64,000 nucleotides of DNA, from positions 124,001 to 188,000 of the forward strand of contig PUDQ02000020.1 of the NCBI GenBank assembly GCA_002964805.2, written 5' to 3'. This stretch comes from Trametes villosa. Its lineage: Eukaryota > Basidiomycota > Agaricomycetes > Polyporales > Polyporaceae. Both the position numbers and the translations under genes were made by a program. Position 1 is the first letter of the stretch. Every line of letters begins with the position of its first letter. The notes under the pieces were generated by a model, which saw nothing but the letters and a program-made list of their open reading frames with translations, searched no databases and was not told where the DNA came from. Shown here one piece after another: positions 12,172 through 23,620 of the stretch.

Positions 12172-14227
12172 CGGTGATCCTCATCTAGTCCGCAGGCTGA
12201 GCGCCCCGTCGTCCGGCGGAAGCTGTATGTACCTCGTTGTCAGCGCCTTTCATAGCAATAGACCGTCTGAATTTCTTGCTGTTCAGCGTTCCTTGGTGTG
12301 ATTCGCCTCCAGCTGGTAGGTTGGGCCACCCTACTAGAGCGCACCACCGTCTCGTATCTCTCGCTGGCGTTTCTTATGACGGTTGGTAGGGCTGGCGTCC
12401 TTGACCGGACGAGTTCGCCGCTCGCACCCAGCCTAGATCCCAACAAGTGCTGCTAAAATGTCTAGTATGGCGCGCGAGTGTGACTGCATCGGCTTACGTA
12501 CATCCACAGGAAATATGTGCGGGTGTAGACCTCGGGGCGGGGCGCTCAGACGCTCCGAGCCCCACGAGCGGCGCAAAACCCGAACCGTGAACGGTCTATC
12601 AAAGGCGCTGGTATACCCCACCTCTCGCACACTCTGTACAGCCCAGACACAATTTTACGCATTCTCCGCGGGAGCGCATCCAACGCGGGCTGCTCACCTC
12701 CCATTCCACCAGTGCGCGCACGCACCCGCTCTCACGCGTCAAACGCCGCCAGTCCGCATTCGTCTCGCACCGTCCGATCCTCCTCAGCGGCGACCCGCGA
12801 CTCGCGCGCACCCCGGCGTACGCGCACGCCGCATCTAGCCCAGCTTCGTGCTTCGTGCTTCCCCGCGTCCGCTCCGGCTGCGCCGTGCGCTGTACATGCT
12901 TCCACCGTTTCCACTCGCCTTCGCCACCGCCCGAATCGACGCCCGGCGAGCCGCATCCGTCCGCGCCCCCACCGCGCGGGCGTGACAGCTGCCTCGCGGG
13001 CGCCGCGAGGCCTCTGGATGCCGTACGCCGGCGGGGAGGCAGGCAGCGGCGGCAGCCCTCCATTCATTCAACCCCGCCCGATATGGGCATCCAATCTCCC
13101 ACCTATCGCAGCGCCGGGCGACCCACAACCGGACGCGGGCTCTGCGTAGTGGCCGGGGGAACGGCCGTGTGTCCTCGCCAACGCCCCGGGCGGATAGATG
13201 CACTGAAGCTTGCAGGTGCGGGCGTGATTCACTGAGCTTGGATTGCGGTAGCTGTGTACGGATGGGGCTGCGCGCCGTTCTGCGATGGGCGATGGATGGA
13301 CAGAGCGATGGACGTCGACGACGTCTGCACGGTGAACCGCCCGGGCCCGTAGCTAGCGGCCCTGGCCGCTGACAGCGGTATAGGCCCCGCGCCCAACCAC
13401 AGCGCGAGGCGCGAGCGGAGTGGTAGGCAGATTGACACTGCGCGCGTCGCGGAATAGACGGCCGATGGGGATGTAGGGTGCTACTGTGGAATGTAGCACG
13501 GCTTCGGCGGGTGATCACGTAGACGGTATACGTAGGCACTCGCTATAGGTCGGCGCGCGGCTGAGGCTCCTCGACGTCGATGCGTTCTCAAACGGCAACT
13601 ATTGCTCCCGGACGTCGTGGACGCAATCGCGAGCTGGAGGGCCGCTCCTGCCTGGGAAGGGCGTGTGTGCGTCTCAGGTCTGCAGCCGTGCCGGGCGGGC
13701 TCGCAGCTGGTCAGCGGAGGGTGGGTGCGCGCCGTCTGTGCGGTGCGTCCGAATCCAACAAGGTGTGCGGCCCTGAATGGAACCGCGATGCGCACGATGA
13801 GGACGCCAACGTCAACGTCAGCCCCCCAGCCAATGCACGCAGCACCGGGTGATTCCTAGGCTCTCCACCTCTCTTCGCGCGTGCGCATCGAGCACGAATT
13901 GCGCATGCACAACGTAAGTGGGGCGGCGTGACACTGCTCCCGCGATGTTCCTCCTTTTTTTGCATGCTGCAGCTGGGTGTCAAATATGTACATCGTTGTG
14001 CGGAAGCCCCCGTCCGAAAAAAAACATACGCCTGCGGCCATCAGTGCGAAAACCACGCACGAACATCCTTCCAACGCTGGACCGCCCGTGCCCGCTGCCT
14101 GACGCCCCTTCTCCGGCTCTTCCCAAATCCGCCCGGATATGCTCCACCAAGGGCGCTGCTGCTGCTGCGGTGTGGGTATTGACGCGGACGGCCGGACCAC
14201 CGCGCCTTCTCTTCGTCGCCGCCGTGC
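12172..14227. other. Intergenic region, nothing recognised
   Basis: About 2 kb between the HSBP1-like gene and the 3' end of GET4. Several Arg/Pro/Ser-rich open frames overlap on both strands between 12600 and 13550, but none shows a family motif or a convincing intron pattern. No RNA gene was seen. Confidence 0.4.
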
Positions 14228-15962
14228 TCAGTCCAGTCCGGGGGTCGACGCGGGCGGGGCGGGCGCAAGCTGCCTGCGCGCGGGGGCAGCACCCTGGCCG
14301 CCGGGAGGTCCACCAAACATCGCGGAGATCATGTCGCCGAGCGGGTTCGCCTGCTGCGCGCGGGGCGGCGGGATCGCAAAGTAGAGTTCCGCGATCTCGC
14401 TGAGCGCCTGCGGGCAGGGGGCGGGTGTCAGCGAAGAACAAAGTGCATTAGAACCGGATGCGCTGAGGCGAGCAAGGAAGCCCCGCGCGCCGCGCGCATT
14501 AGCACGGCTTGGGCAGGCGCGAGCAGAGAAGCGGCAGTGACACGGACGCGGCAGATCTGGCGCCCAGAAAGCCTCCGCGATGTGTGTGCGCGGACGCTGC
14601 CGTACCGTGCCCCTGCGTGGCTGGCTGCAGCCGCGCAGGCGTACGTATGCGTGCCCGCCCGGTTTGTTTATCGGATGCACCGGGCGAGGGGTAGGGTGGG
14701 GAGGGCGCGAAGCCCTCCCAGCGTACGACGCGCCGATCCGTTCTCAGAAGCGCTGCCCAGATGCGGCGCGACGTGTGGTCGTGTAAACGCGGAAGGCGAC
14801 GCTGGGAGCGGCGGGACTCTGCGCAGCAGGACGGGTACCCACCTTGCGGACTTCCCTGTGCGCGACCAGCCCGCCTCTGCTCTGGTACGTCCCGCAGAGG
14901 CGCACCCAGGCCTCGCGCATCGTCTTGTTCTTGTCCCCCTGCGCGCGCTGGCACGCGCGCACCGCGAGCTGCGCGAAGTTGAGCGTCGCGTCCGTCGTGA
15001 ACAGAACTTCGTCGACCTCGCCCCCCTCTGCCGCCGGCTTCCCGACGGGGATTGGCGCGGGCTGGTGCGGCGAGAGCAGCGCGGGGCGGCGCGCGGTCAG
15101 CTGGGCGGCGAAGTGCACGACGAACGTCCGCGCGGCGAGGATGTTCCCGTTCTGGAGGTACCTGCGGGCGTAACGGATGAGAACCCGCGGCGGTTGGCGA
15201 GGGGGCGCGCCCGCTTACGGTATAGTCCCCCGCAGCGCGAAGGGCCCGGCGGGCGCGTCTGGGCCCGCCCACTCGACGAACATCTCAGCAAGCACGCGCG
15301 CGCTGTCCCGCTTTCCTGCCGCTAGCAGGTGCGTTTCTGCGGCGGCAAAGGAGCCCTCTGGCGGATGCGAACGCCAAGGACATGTCAATAAGCGTTAGGA
15401 CGTCCGGAGCGAGCGGAGGCACGCACCCTTGTAGAGAAGCTCGCCGACATAATGTTGAAGATCAGGGTCGCCGCCGGGATGTGGGCCAACCTTCGCGGAC
15501 CAACTGGGGACTGTCAAGGAGGCGGCACTGCGCGAGCAAGATGGAGGCCTTACGCGATGGATTTGTCGATAATCGTCTTGCGCCAGGAGCCAGACGGGCC
15601 CGCGAGAGCGATCAGCTGCGTGAGGCGTCCTATAGTTCCGAATAGGACGGTAAGTACCGTCAGAGAAAGGAGATATGCAGGCACTGACCCCGGCTCTCGT
15701 CGTTCACAGTCTCGCCCTTGCTCTCGTACACGTCCAGTAGGAATGAGGAGAGATCCGTGCCACTGCCCTGCTGCCCCGCCTTGAGGAGCTCCCGCGCTGA
15801 TTGGAATAGGACGTCGATAGCGGTGTCGTATTGCTTTGACTTGTTGTAACGGGAAGCGAACGTCCGCGCCTTCTGATGTGCTTCGTACGGCTGCCCAGAG
15901 GCGATCAGAGGCAGGATGGCCTCGAGGGCGCGCGCAGAGGACGTTGCCCTTGCAGGAGGCAT
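14228..15962 (-). CDS. GET4: Get4, component of the tail-anchored protein targeting (GET) pathway
   Basis: Six exons: 15962-15689, 15629-15554, 15503-15427, 15357-15219, 15161-14843 and 14407-14228. Total 1065 bp, 354 aa, all phases consistent. Recognition rests on SGQPYEAHQKARTFASRYNK, YDTAIDVLFQSARELLKAGQ, GSGTDLSSFLLDVYESKGE, the invariant AWSAKVGPHPGGDPDLQHYV and EGSFAAAETHLLAAG, which follow the Get4 alpha-alpha superhelix. Get4 pairs with Get5 and Sgt2 to hand tail-anchored membrane proteins to the Get3 ATPase in the cytosol. The last exon encodes FAIPPPRAQQANPLGDMISA and a Gln/Pro/Ala tail. An ATG 14 codons upstream (16004) is possible, but the alignable protein begins near 15962. The gene is divergent from ARV1. 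Confidence 0.93.
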
Positions 15963-16579
15963 TCTAACGGCTAGGTCGTGTACTGGCCCAGAAGAAGGAC
16001 ACACAGAGATGAAACACGCTTAGACGGTCGGTATTGTGTGCAGCCTGAGAGGGATGCCGAGCGCGAGGAAGAGGTCGTTATCGTCGTTCACGGTAGCATC
16101 GGTGCGCTCGCTGCCGGACGCCGCTTGTACTACGGCGCCTATCGTACTTTGTGGCTCGCACGCCGGGCGCTTGTGCGCGTCCACACTCACATCCACTAAC
16201 CCCGCACCGTCCCGGGCAGCCAGGGTCGTCGACTACGGACGGCCAGCAGGGTCGCTCTCGCCCAGAGTTAGACCACTCAACTATTGCTCTAACTCCCGTC
16301 CTATCTCAGGTCGGCGGTGAAGAGCACCAAGTTCACGTCTTCTCGAACTGAAGACGCGTCTTTGTTACATCTATAGCACCCTCGAAACAACAGGAAACGT
16401 GCCCACCCCGCGCGCTCTGAACTGCTCCCCGTTCATAGAACTTCATTGCTCTGGAAATACGACCTGACGACTCTCGGGGCTTGCTATTGTCTCGCAAGCA
16501 CCCCCGGACCACCGCCCGAACACCGACACCGTCTCTCAACGTCAACAGTACCCGGCAGGGTTCCCTCTGAACGAACAGG
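15963..16579. promoter_or_regulatory. Divergent promoter region of GET4 and ARV1
   Basis: 617 bp between the two start codons. It contains no recognised gene and no clear TATA box, which is common for housekeeping genes in these fungi. Confidence 0.5.
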
Positions 16580-18390
16580 ATGCCCATCTGCACGAGCTGC
16601 GCGCAGCCGACGGCGTGCCTGTACACGGTCTACGACTCGGCGTACAACTTCCGCCTGGAGCAGTGCGTCAGTCCCTCTACCGCCTCGCACCCACATCGCA
16701 TTTAGCCCGTTCGAGCTTCATATCCGAACCGCTCGCTTGTTCGGACGCGCACGACGACGATGCTAATCTGCCTTCGCGCCTGGCCTTGCACAGACCGCCT
16801 GCCACGCGTTCGCGGACCCATACGTCGAGCACGACACTCTCACGCTCCTCCTGGACCTGATCCTGCTCAAACGGGACGTCTATCGCCACCTTCTCTACAA
16901 CCGCGGCCTGGGCGCCCGGAGGGCCGGCGACAGGGCGCCCACAACCGCGCCCGACGCTAGCCAGCAGCGACATAGCGAGCGAGTACGTATACCGACCGTC
17001 GGCCGCAATGCCCCTCTGACACTGCGCTCTCCGCAGGCTCGTTGGTGGCTCATCGTCCGCCTGGGCGCGGCCCTGATCTGCGTCGATGCATGTACGTCCA
17101 AGTCCCTGATCACCCGCCCTCTGCTCGCCCGGCGCGCGCACCGCAGCTAATAGATCATGCCCAGTCATCCGGTGGACACACATCAGTGAGCCCTCTCCAC
17201 CCCGGACGTTGCGTCGTGCCACGGCGCGCATCTGACCACCCGCGCACAGGCTCGCGCCAGCCCCCGCCCGGTGACACCGCCGCGACGGCGGCCTGGAGCC
17301 GCGCCGCGCTGGCGGGCTTCCCCCGCATCCTCCTGGGCTGTCTCTTCGGTATGCATGCCGTTATAAATAGCGTCCACCGTCAATTAAGGCACATGTCTAA
17401 CACTCACTACTGCCCCCGTCCCCGCCCCCCGTCGCCCCGCTCCACCGCAGAGACAGCCGCATTCCACGCGGGCGTCGTGCTCGCCTGCTTCGCCGTGCTC
17501 AGGGCCCTGCCCAAGGCAAAGGCGCCCGTGTCAGGCATCCGGGAGCAGTTCCGGTGCGTCTGTGTCTATTCTGCACCTGCACCTCCACCCGGGCGGGCGC
17601 GGGCGAACACCAGCGACGATCCGCGTCCATGTACTTCCGCACCGGCGTCGGTGTCGTCGGTGTCGCCATCCGCACCCGAGCGTCCACGCGCGCCGTGCGA
17701 CACGTCGGCCCTCCTTGACGTCGTGCGGTTCTTGCTCAGGCTTGCGCACCGAGCTCGCCATCGCTGGCGCAGCGCTCCGCCCGAGCGGAGGTACGGCTAG
17801 ATGGTAACTTGCTCATGCTGACGGTCGCGTGCACCCATTGACAGGTACTCGCACATCCCGCTGACCCTGTTCTACTCCTCCCTCACGAAGCTCTTCCTGC
17901 TCTTCTGCCTCTCCGTCTGGCGCCCGGACGCAGACGCTGGTGCGGGGAGGGCGGGGCCGCCTCCGCTCCACCCGGACGCGACGACGTTCACGCACCCGCT
18001 CGTCGTGCGTGCACTTGCGCTGCTCGACGAGGACACGCTCGATCGCGCGTGGGTTGTCCGCAACGTTCTCGGGGGCATGGCCGCCGGCTTCGGGCTGCGA
18101 GGTATGTGTGCTCCCGCTCCCTTCTCCATTCTGTTCCACGATTATCCCTCTCTACCTCTTCTCGCCGGGACACCGAATAGACAGCGGCGCTAACATCCCA
18201 CGCAATTCGCCTTCTCTTCGCAGTCGTTCTCGACTGCCACCCGGTCTTCACGACGATCGCGATCATCGCCGGCTGGCTCGTCAAGACCGCCGTCGCCGCG
18301 CTCGTCAGCGGCTGGGTGGGTACGGGCCTCGGCGCGGGCGCGGACGATAGAGCGGCGGGCGAGATGTGGCTCGCCTACAGCATCCCGTAA
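16580..18390 (+). CDS. ARV1: ARV1 homologue, ER sterol/lipid homeostasis membrane protein
   Basis: Seven exons give a consistent 318-aa frame: 16580-16666, 16794-16982, 17037-17091, 17250-17348, 17451-17553, 17845-18101 and 18224-18390. The N-terminus MPICTSCAQPTACLYTVY plus CTACHAFADPYVEHDTLTLL is the Arv1 homology domain, with two CxxC zinc-ligand pairs (the second joined across intron 1), followed by LLLDLILLKRDVYRHLLYNR. Downstream hydrophobic segments include WWLIVRLGAALICVDA, LAGFPRILLGCLF, FHAGVVLACFAVL and FYSSLTKLFLLFCLSVW. Arv1 is an ER protein needed for sterol distribution and GPI-anchor synthesis. Intron 2 (16983-17036, 54 bp) keeps frame if retained but has perfect splice signals. 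The 291-bp gap between exons 5 and 6 could hide another small exon, for example 17750-17800. Confidence 0.88.
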
Positions 18391-18424
18391 TCGCCGCTGC
18401 GGTATGTGTAATTAATGCACGCGT

Positions 18425-18445
18425 TTCCGGCTTCCGGCTTCCGGC
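18425..18445. repeat. Short tandem repeat (TTCCGGC)x3
   Basis: Three perfect 7-bp units lie just after the ARV1 stop codon, inside the 330-bp convergent region between ARV1 and TSC13. Nothing else is recognised in that gap. Confidence 0.8.
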
Positions 18446-18720
18446 TTCGTGGACGGGCACAGCGGGTGGAGCGACGAGCGTACGACGGGCAGCATTAGTA
18501 TGATACCGTGATCGGCGTGGGCGCCGCCAAGGGTCCGCGTCAGTACAGAGGCAGAGTGTATACATGTATGGTCGAGAACGGCGAGTCGGGCGTCGTCGAA
18601 GCGAAGCAGCAGCCCACGACCAGCCAATGAGGCTCGTCGAACTCCAGTCAACCAATGGCCAGCGTGATGGACGGGCGAACGAATGGCGTGCGCGGGGCGT
18701 TTTGGCGTGTCGAGGATGCT

Positions 18721-20131
18721 TTAGAGGACGAAGGGGAACATCGCCTTCCGCTTTGCGGGGTACGCCTTCCCGAACTCCTTCTTGTAGTTCCTGTGCTTCT
18801 TCACGGCCCAGACCGCCATCTGGTACGTCGACACGGCCAAGAAGAGCCACGCTGCGTCCAAATCAAGCGGTCAGCCAATCATGTATGGACGGACGCTGTA
18901 GGGGTGCCCGCCTGGGAGAAACGCAGACCGCGCAAAGGAAGGCGGGGTATGAGGGGAAAGAGAGGAGAAGGGAGGAGGCTCACCAGCATAGCTGCCGGTC
19001 ATGACGGCGATGGACGTCCAGGCGAGGGTCTCGAAGAGGTAATTCGGGCACGACACGAGCGAAAAGCCGTAGCCGCGCGGGATCGCGCGCGCCGTCGAGC
19101 CTGCCGGGCGCAGGTTGCGCAGCGTGATGTGCGTGCGCAGGTTCGAGAGCTCCGCGAACTGTGCCGTTTCCAGCAGTTAACGTCAAGAGACCGGGCACGC
19201 GGAGGAAGGGGGACGCACGAGCCAGACGGCGAGGCAGGACCAGAGGAAGACCGGGTTCTCGCGCACGGTTCCGCGGATGTACGGCGACGTCGCGGCGAAC
19301 GTCGGGCTGTACACCGAGTACGAGAGCAGCACGCCCGAGAGGATGTGGTAGTGGCCCGAGCTACCAACGCGCCGTCAGCACCACCCTACAAACGCGTTTC
19401 TCTACTATCGGGGAGAGGGGGGGAGGACTCACTTCTTGAAGACGTTCGTGAACGGCATCGTCCCGTGCGAGAAGCGGTGCACGAAGAGCGTCTCGAGCTC
19501 GCGCTTGACGAAGTGCAGCAGCACCGCGGCGTACACGTACCTGCCCCGCACGCCACATTCTAGTCAGCATCAGGAGATCGGCGCAGCATGCAGGCGCGCG
19601 GGGGAAAGAGGGACGCACCGCTGGAGGACGCTGTGCTGCACGGCGCCGCCGTAGAACACCCGCGGGAAGTGGTACACGAGCGGGTGGATGACGAGCGGGC
19701 CGGCCTGCACGCGCATAGCAGGACGCGTCAGTAACAGCGACTACGCGCGAATGGTGGTCGCACGCACGTATTCGATGAGGAAGACCGTCTTCCAGCCGAT
19801 CTGCGGGCCCAGGTCCTTCACGGTCACCTCCGCGCCCTCGACCACGCCCGCGTCCTTGAGGCTCGCGCCGTCCGCGAGCGGCTTGCTCTCCCCTTTCAGG
19901 GACAGCTTCTGGCGCGACGGGTGGAACTGCGCGCGCGTGCCCGTCAGTCAATCTGCCTCACGTGCGAGGAAGGAGAAGGGGAAGGAAACGGACCTTGGGG
20001 TGCTTTGCGGCGATGGCCTTCTTGAGGTCATGGACGGTGTGCTCCTCCGCGGGCTTGTCGAGCGTGATAAAGGTGGGAAGGTCCCGGGCGAGCGAGGTGG
20101 GTTTGGCGGCGGAGACTTTGACGGAGACCAT
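18721..20131 (-). CDS. TSC13: Very-long-chain enoyl-CoA reductase (Tsc13)
   Basis: Seven exons: 20131-19994, 19926-19768, 19704-19619, 19540-19433, 19360-19219, 19158-18984 and 18851-18721. Total 312 aa, all phases consistent. The N-terminal ~85 residues are ubiquitin-like (TFITLDKPAEEHTVHDLKKA; FHPSRQKLSLKGESKPL), as in Tsc13/TECR. The rest is the steroid-5-alpha-reductase-type membrane domain, including HFVKRELETLFVHRFSHGTM, NSGHYHILSGVL and FSLVSCPNYLFETLAWTSI, with a C-terminal KRKAMFPFVL. Tsc13 catalyses the last step of each very-long-chain fatty acid elongation cycle at the ER, reducing trans-2-enoyl-CoA with NADPH for sphingolipid synthesis. The yeast enzyme is 310 aa. It is transcribed divergently from the ICT1-like gene. 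Confidence 0.95.
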
Positions 20132-20499
20132 GTTTGCTGCGACGCGGTGTGTACTACGGAAAGTGACAAACGGTTCACCGACTGGGATGTGGCGGAGGTC
20201 GACGGGATGAGCACAAGCTGTGGCGTCACTGTGTTCGCGAATGGTGAGCTTCAGGCTATGGCTGTCTATGGCTGCATGTACAGGATAGTCTTTTGGCGTA
20301 GTGGCAAGGCCGACCGGAGCGGGGTGTAGAAGCAGTAGGCGATCGAGCCTCGCAGTTCGCATTTTTGCCGCAACGTGAGGAGAAGCGCGCAAATATCAGT
20401 GTCCGATTTTCTCGGAGAACCTCTCCTCAAACGCGACCACCTACTGTTGCTACCGCTGCTGTCTATGCGCCATAAGCCTGCCTAGAAGCTCGTGTGCTC
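20132..20499. promoter_or_regulatory. Divergent promoter of TSC13 and the ICT1-like gene
   Basis: 368 bp between two start codons. No TATA box or other clear element was seen. Confidence 0.5.
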
Positions 20500-21366
20500 A
20501 TGTTGGCTCGCCTCTCTGTGCTCCGTACTACACTCCGCGGAACTCAAGGTCCGAGACCTCTTCTTCTGGGTGGAGTATTCGTGGCAGCGAGAGGCACACA
20601 CACCGGGCGCGATGGTCTACCTTTGCCTCCAGCAATTCTAGTCCTAGAGGATGGGGAGGACAGCGCGGAGGCGAGAGAGTGGATACAGCAGTTCAAATTG
20701 CGGGAGATACCAAAGCACGCGGTTGAGCTCACCTTCTCTCGGAGCTCCGGGCCTGGCGGGCAGGTGCGTCTTGCACTACTACCGCATACCCGAAGTACAC
20801 ATATACTTAACACGCAAGCGTATGCGCACAGAACGTGAACAAGGTGAACACGAAAGCGACGCTCCGGTGCCCGCTGGACACGCCCTGGATCCCTCTGTGG
20901 GCACGCACGCCGCTGAAGCAATCGGTGCGTGCACTCGCGGGCGTAGCGTGTGATGTCATTGACGTGCCGCGACATGCTCGCCCCGCAGCCCGCGTACGCG
21001 GCGTCATCGCAGTCCATCCTGATAACCTCGACCGTGCACCGCTCGCAGGCCCAGAACGTGCAGGACTGCCTCGCCAAGGCAAGTGCGCGCCCCTCTCCCC
21101 GCGGCTCCGCGCGCTGATGCCATTGTGCGCGACGTTCCCGTCCGGCTCGATCCCTCTCGATCCCCGATCCCCGATGGTCTCACCCGTTACAGCTGCACGC
21201 CCTGATCGTGGGCGCCGCCTCCTCGGGGCTGGTGAACGAGCCGTCTGAGGAGCAGCGCAAACGGGTGCGCGATCTCGAGCGGGCGGACAAGGCGCGGCGC
21301 CGGGCGGACAAGGAGAAGCGCAAGCAGGTGAAGCGGGGACGGTCCAAGGGCGGGGACTGGGACTAG
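20500..21366 (+). CDS. ICT1/Pth4-type mitochondrial peptidyl-tRNA hydrolase (class I release-factor domain)
   Basis: Four exons: 20500-20763, 20832-20924, 20989-21078 and 21193-21366, for 206 aa. An Arg/Leu-rich N-terminus (MLARLSVLRTTLRG) looks like a mitochondrial presequence. The catalytic region ELTFSRSSGPGGQ then NVNKVNTKATLR is the hallmark of class I release-factor-like hydrolases; the GGQ loop is split exactly after its glutamine by intron 1. The basic tail (RKRVRDLERADKARRRADKE, then KRKQVKRGRSKGG) is the ribosome-binding extension typical of ICT1/YaeJ. These proteins hydrolyse peptidyl-tRNA on stalled mitochondrial ribosomes. At 206 aa without the codon-recognition domain, the gene is ICT1-like and not a full release factor. 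Intron 3 begins with GC (AAG|GCAAGT), a GC-AG intron. Confidence 0.92.
21079..21192 (+). other. GC-AG intron in the ICT1-like gene
   Basis: The exon boundary AAG|GCAAGTGC at 21078/21079 has the strong flanking match expected for a GC donor, and the exons join in phase 0. No GT donor in the right phase lies nearby. Confidence 0.75.
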
Positions 21367-21811
21367 GATCAGCCTGGATGGATTGGACAGGGACCCACAA
21401 CACGCGCAGCGCCGCCTGCGTCGTTCTCCGCAGCAGGCGGCGCACGCCCAGCCGCGCCCGACGCCGCCTGCACCAGCGAGCCCGGCGCGCAAGCACGCAC
21501 GGTGGGGCAGGGCAGGGGGGCGCGGGCGATGGGAGCCGGGTCGAGGGAATGATGTGTGGAGTGGTTCAATTACTGGCGGGGCTTGTGCCAGATTGTGTAT
21601 GTTCGACCGCTGCCGCACCAATCGAACGCTGCCGCCCACTCCGACTTGACAGCTCTCCATCCCCGGCCTCGATCATGTGACGTAGTGCATGGCGATCGTC
21701 TTCGGTCCCCTCGCAGGCAGCCCCGTCAGCCTCCGCTGCGGGACCCACAAAAGCCCTCTCCCGCGCGCACGCACCGCGCACCACCCCCTCCCGCTCCCCG
21801 TCTCTCCCACC

Positions 21812-23164
21812 ATGCCCTTCCGCCACCAGCACCGAGCGGACGCCGCGACGCCCGACCCGAACTTCACCTTCGGCGCCCCGCCAAAACCGTCCTACTTTGC
21901 GACGGTCAAAGACGACTGCATCGCCGCCGTGCTCGAGTATGTCGGCACCACCTTCTTCCTCCTCCTCGCCTACGGCGGCACCCAGGCGTCCCAGGGCGAG
22001 GCCAACTCGAGCCCCCAGGTGTCGAACATCGAGCGCGACATGTACATCTCCCTCTGCTTCGGCTTCTCCCTACTTTCCTCTGTCTGGCTTTTCTACCGCG
22101 TGACGGGCGGCCTGTTCAACCCCGACGTCAGCCTCGCGCTTCTCCTTACGGGCGTGATTGGGCCGGTGCGGTTTGTGCTGTATTGCATAGCGCAATTGCT
22201 TGGAGGCGTCACCGCCGCTGCCATTGTATACGCGTTGACGCCAGGACCGCTGGCTTCGAAGTGAGTTCATGGACTTCGCGCTACGATCGGAGTATACTGA
22301 CGGAGCGTCTTTCCAGCACCTTCCTTGCGCCAGGGGTCAACCGCGCACAAGGTGTGTTTATCGAGATGTTTATCACGAGCGCGCTCGTTCTCGCCATCCT
22401 CATGTTGGCGGCCGAGAAACACAACGCGACTCCGTTCGCTCCGGTACGCTACATCCCGCTTCTCCCGGCGAATTGGTTGCTCAATTGGCTCTACAGGTCG
22501 GAATCGGTCTCACCCTATTCGTCTGCCACCTGTACGTGCCACCTTCCCCCAGTGTCTGTGCCTGTACTCACCATAACATTTTCGCAGGTGGGCAGTATTC
22601 TACACCGGAGCAGGCATGAACACGGCGCGTTCTTTCGGGCCCGCAGTTGTCACCGGCTTCCCCTACGACAGCCACTGGGTGGTACGAATTCCGTCTCCCC
22701 TCTCCTCCCCATGAACAGTTCCTCACGACTTCCCTCGACAGTACTGGCTCGGCCCCTTCCTCGGCTCCCTCCTAGGCTCCAGCTTCTACACCCTGCTCAA
22801 ACAGTACGTCCCCCCCTCCCTCTCCTTGCCCCTAAACAGCCCATTAACACGCCCCACCCCCCTCAGCGTGAAGTACTGGCGGTTCAACCCCGGCCAGGAC
22901 ACGGTCGACTTCCGCGAGTCCCCCGGCGACCCCGTGCACCACATTAAGTCGACCGTGCGCCGCTCGCTCTCGGGCAGCCGCTCCGGCCGCTCCGGCTCGC
23001 GCAGCGAACCCGGTGCTGTCTCGGGGATGGAGGGGCAGGGGCAGGGGCAGTTCGCGGAGAAGCCGGTCGCGCCGCACGAGCGCGGGACGGTGAATGGCGT
23101 TGCGCCGGGGCAGGATGGGGAGGTCGCGAGGGGGAGGCTGAGGCCGAACGATAGCGTCGTCTGA
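21812..23164 (+). CDS. Aquaporin-family (MIP) channel with altered NPA motifs
   Basis: Six exons: 21812-22260, 22317-22443, 22497-22531, 22588-22681, 22742-22803 and 22867-23164, for 354 aa with consistent phases. The protein shows six hydrophobic segments, starting with CIAAVLEYVGTTFFLLLAYG. The first pore loop is GGLFNPDVSLALLL (NPD instead of NPA) and the second is GAGMNTARSFGPAV (NTA instead of NPA). The arginine after the second motif, the selectivity-filter position, is kept. Cytoplasmic tails are hydrophilic; the C-terminal tail has VRRSLSGSRSGRSGSRS and runs of Gly-Gln. The protein is likely a plasma-membrane or vacuolar water or small-solute channel. The substrate is uncertain because both NPA boxes are changed. 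Confidence 0.92.
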
Positions 23165-23620
23165 GCGATGATGAAAAGGCCGCTTCCGAGAGCCGAGTCA
23201 GCCTCAGGACGAAGATGTCTACGACGCGTTCACGAATTGTCACGACCCTACACTACGTCTAATTCCCCGAATTATCCAATGATCCCTCAATGTAACATTA
23301 GCACAACGGAATGGAACTCGCATCTGCTAGAGCTTGTTTGCTGCGCGTCCATGCGCTGTCTTGCGAAACAGCCAAGTAGTAGATGGCGCGCGCGTCCACC
23401 GATCGCAAAACATTCGGCGTGGACTGCATAGCCCTACATTGTGGAGGGCTACGCTGCGGCTCGCGGACAGACATGGCACGATCACGACTTTTTTGCACAC
23501 ACGAGAGCGTCAGGAGAAGCGGGGAAGTCCATAATTCCGTCGTGGAGTTACATACATATGTACAGATGCGCAAAGGATGTCTAAGATCCCGAGTCCTATT
23601 CATACACCACGACCATCCTC
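23165..23620. other. Convergent intergenic region, nothing recognised
   Basis: 456 bp between the aquaporin stop codon and the tannase stop codon. No gene or repeat was seen. Confidence 0.4.

Noticed and set aside
12599..13539. Arg/Ser-rich open frames on both strands as candidate genes
   Set aside because: No motif, no exon chain, composition typical of chance frames in GC-rich DNA.
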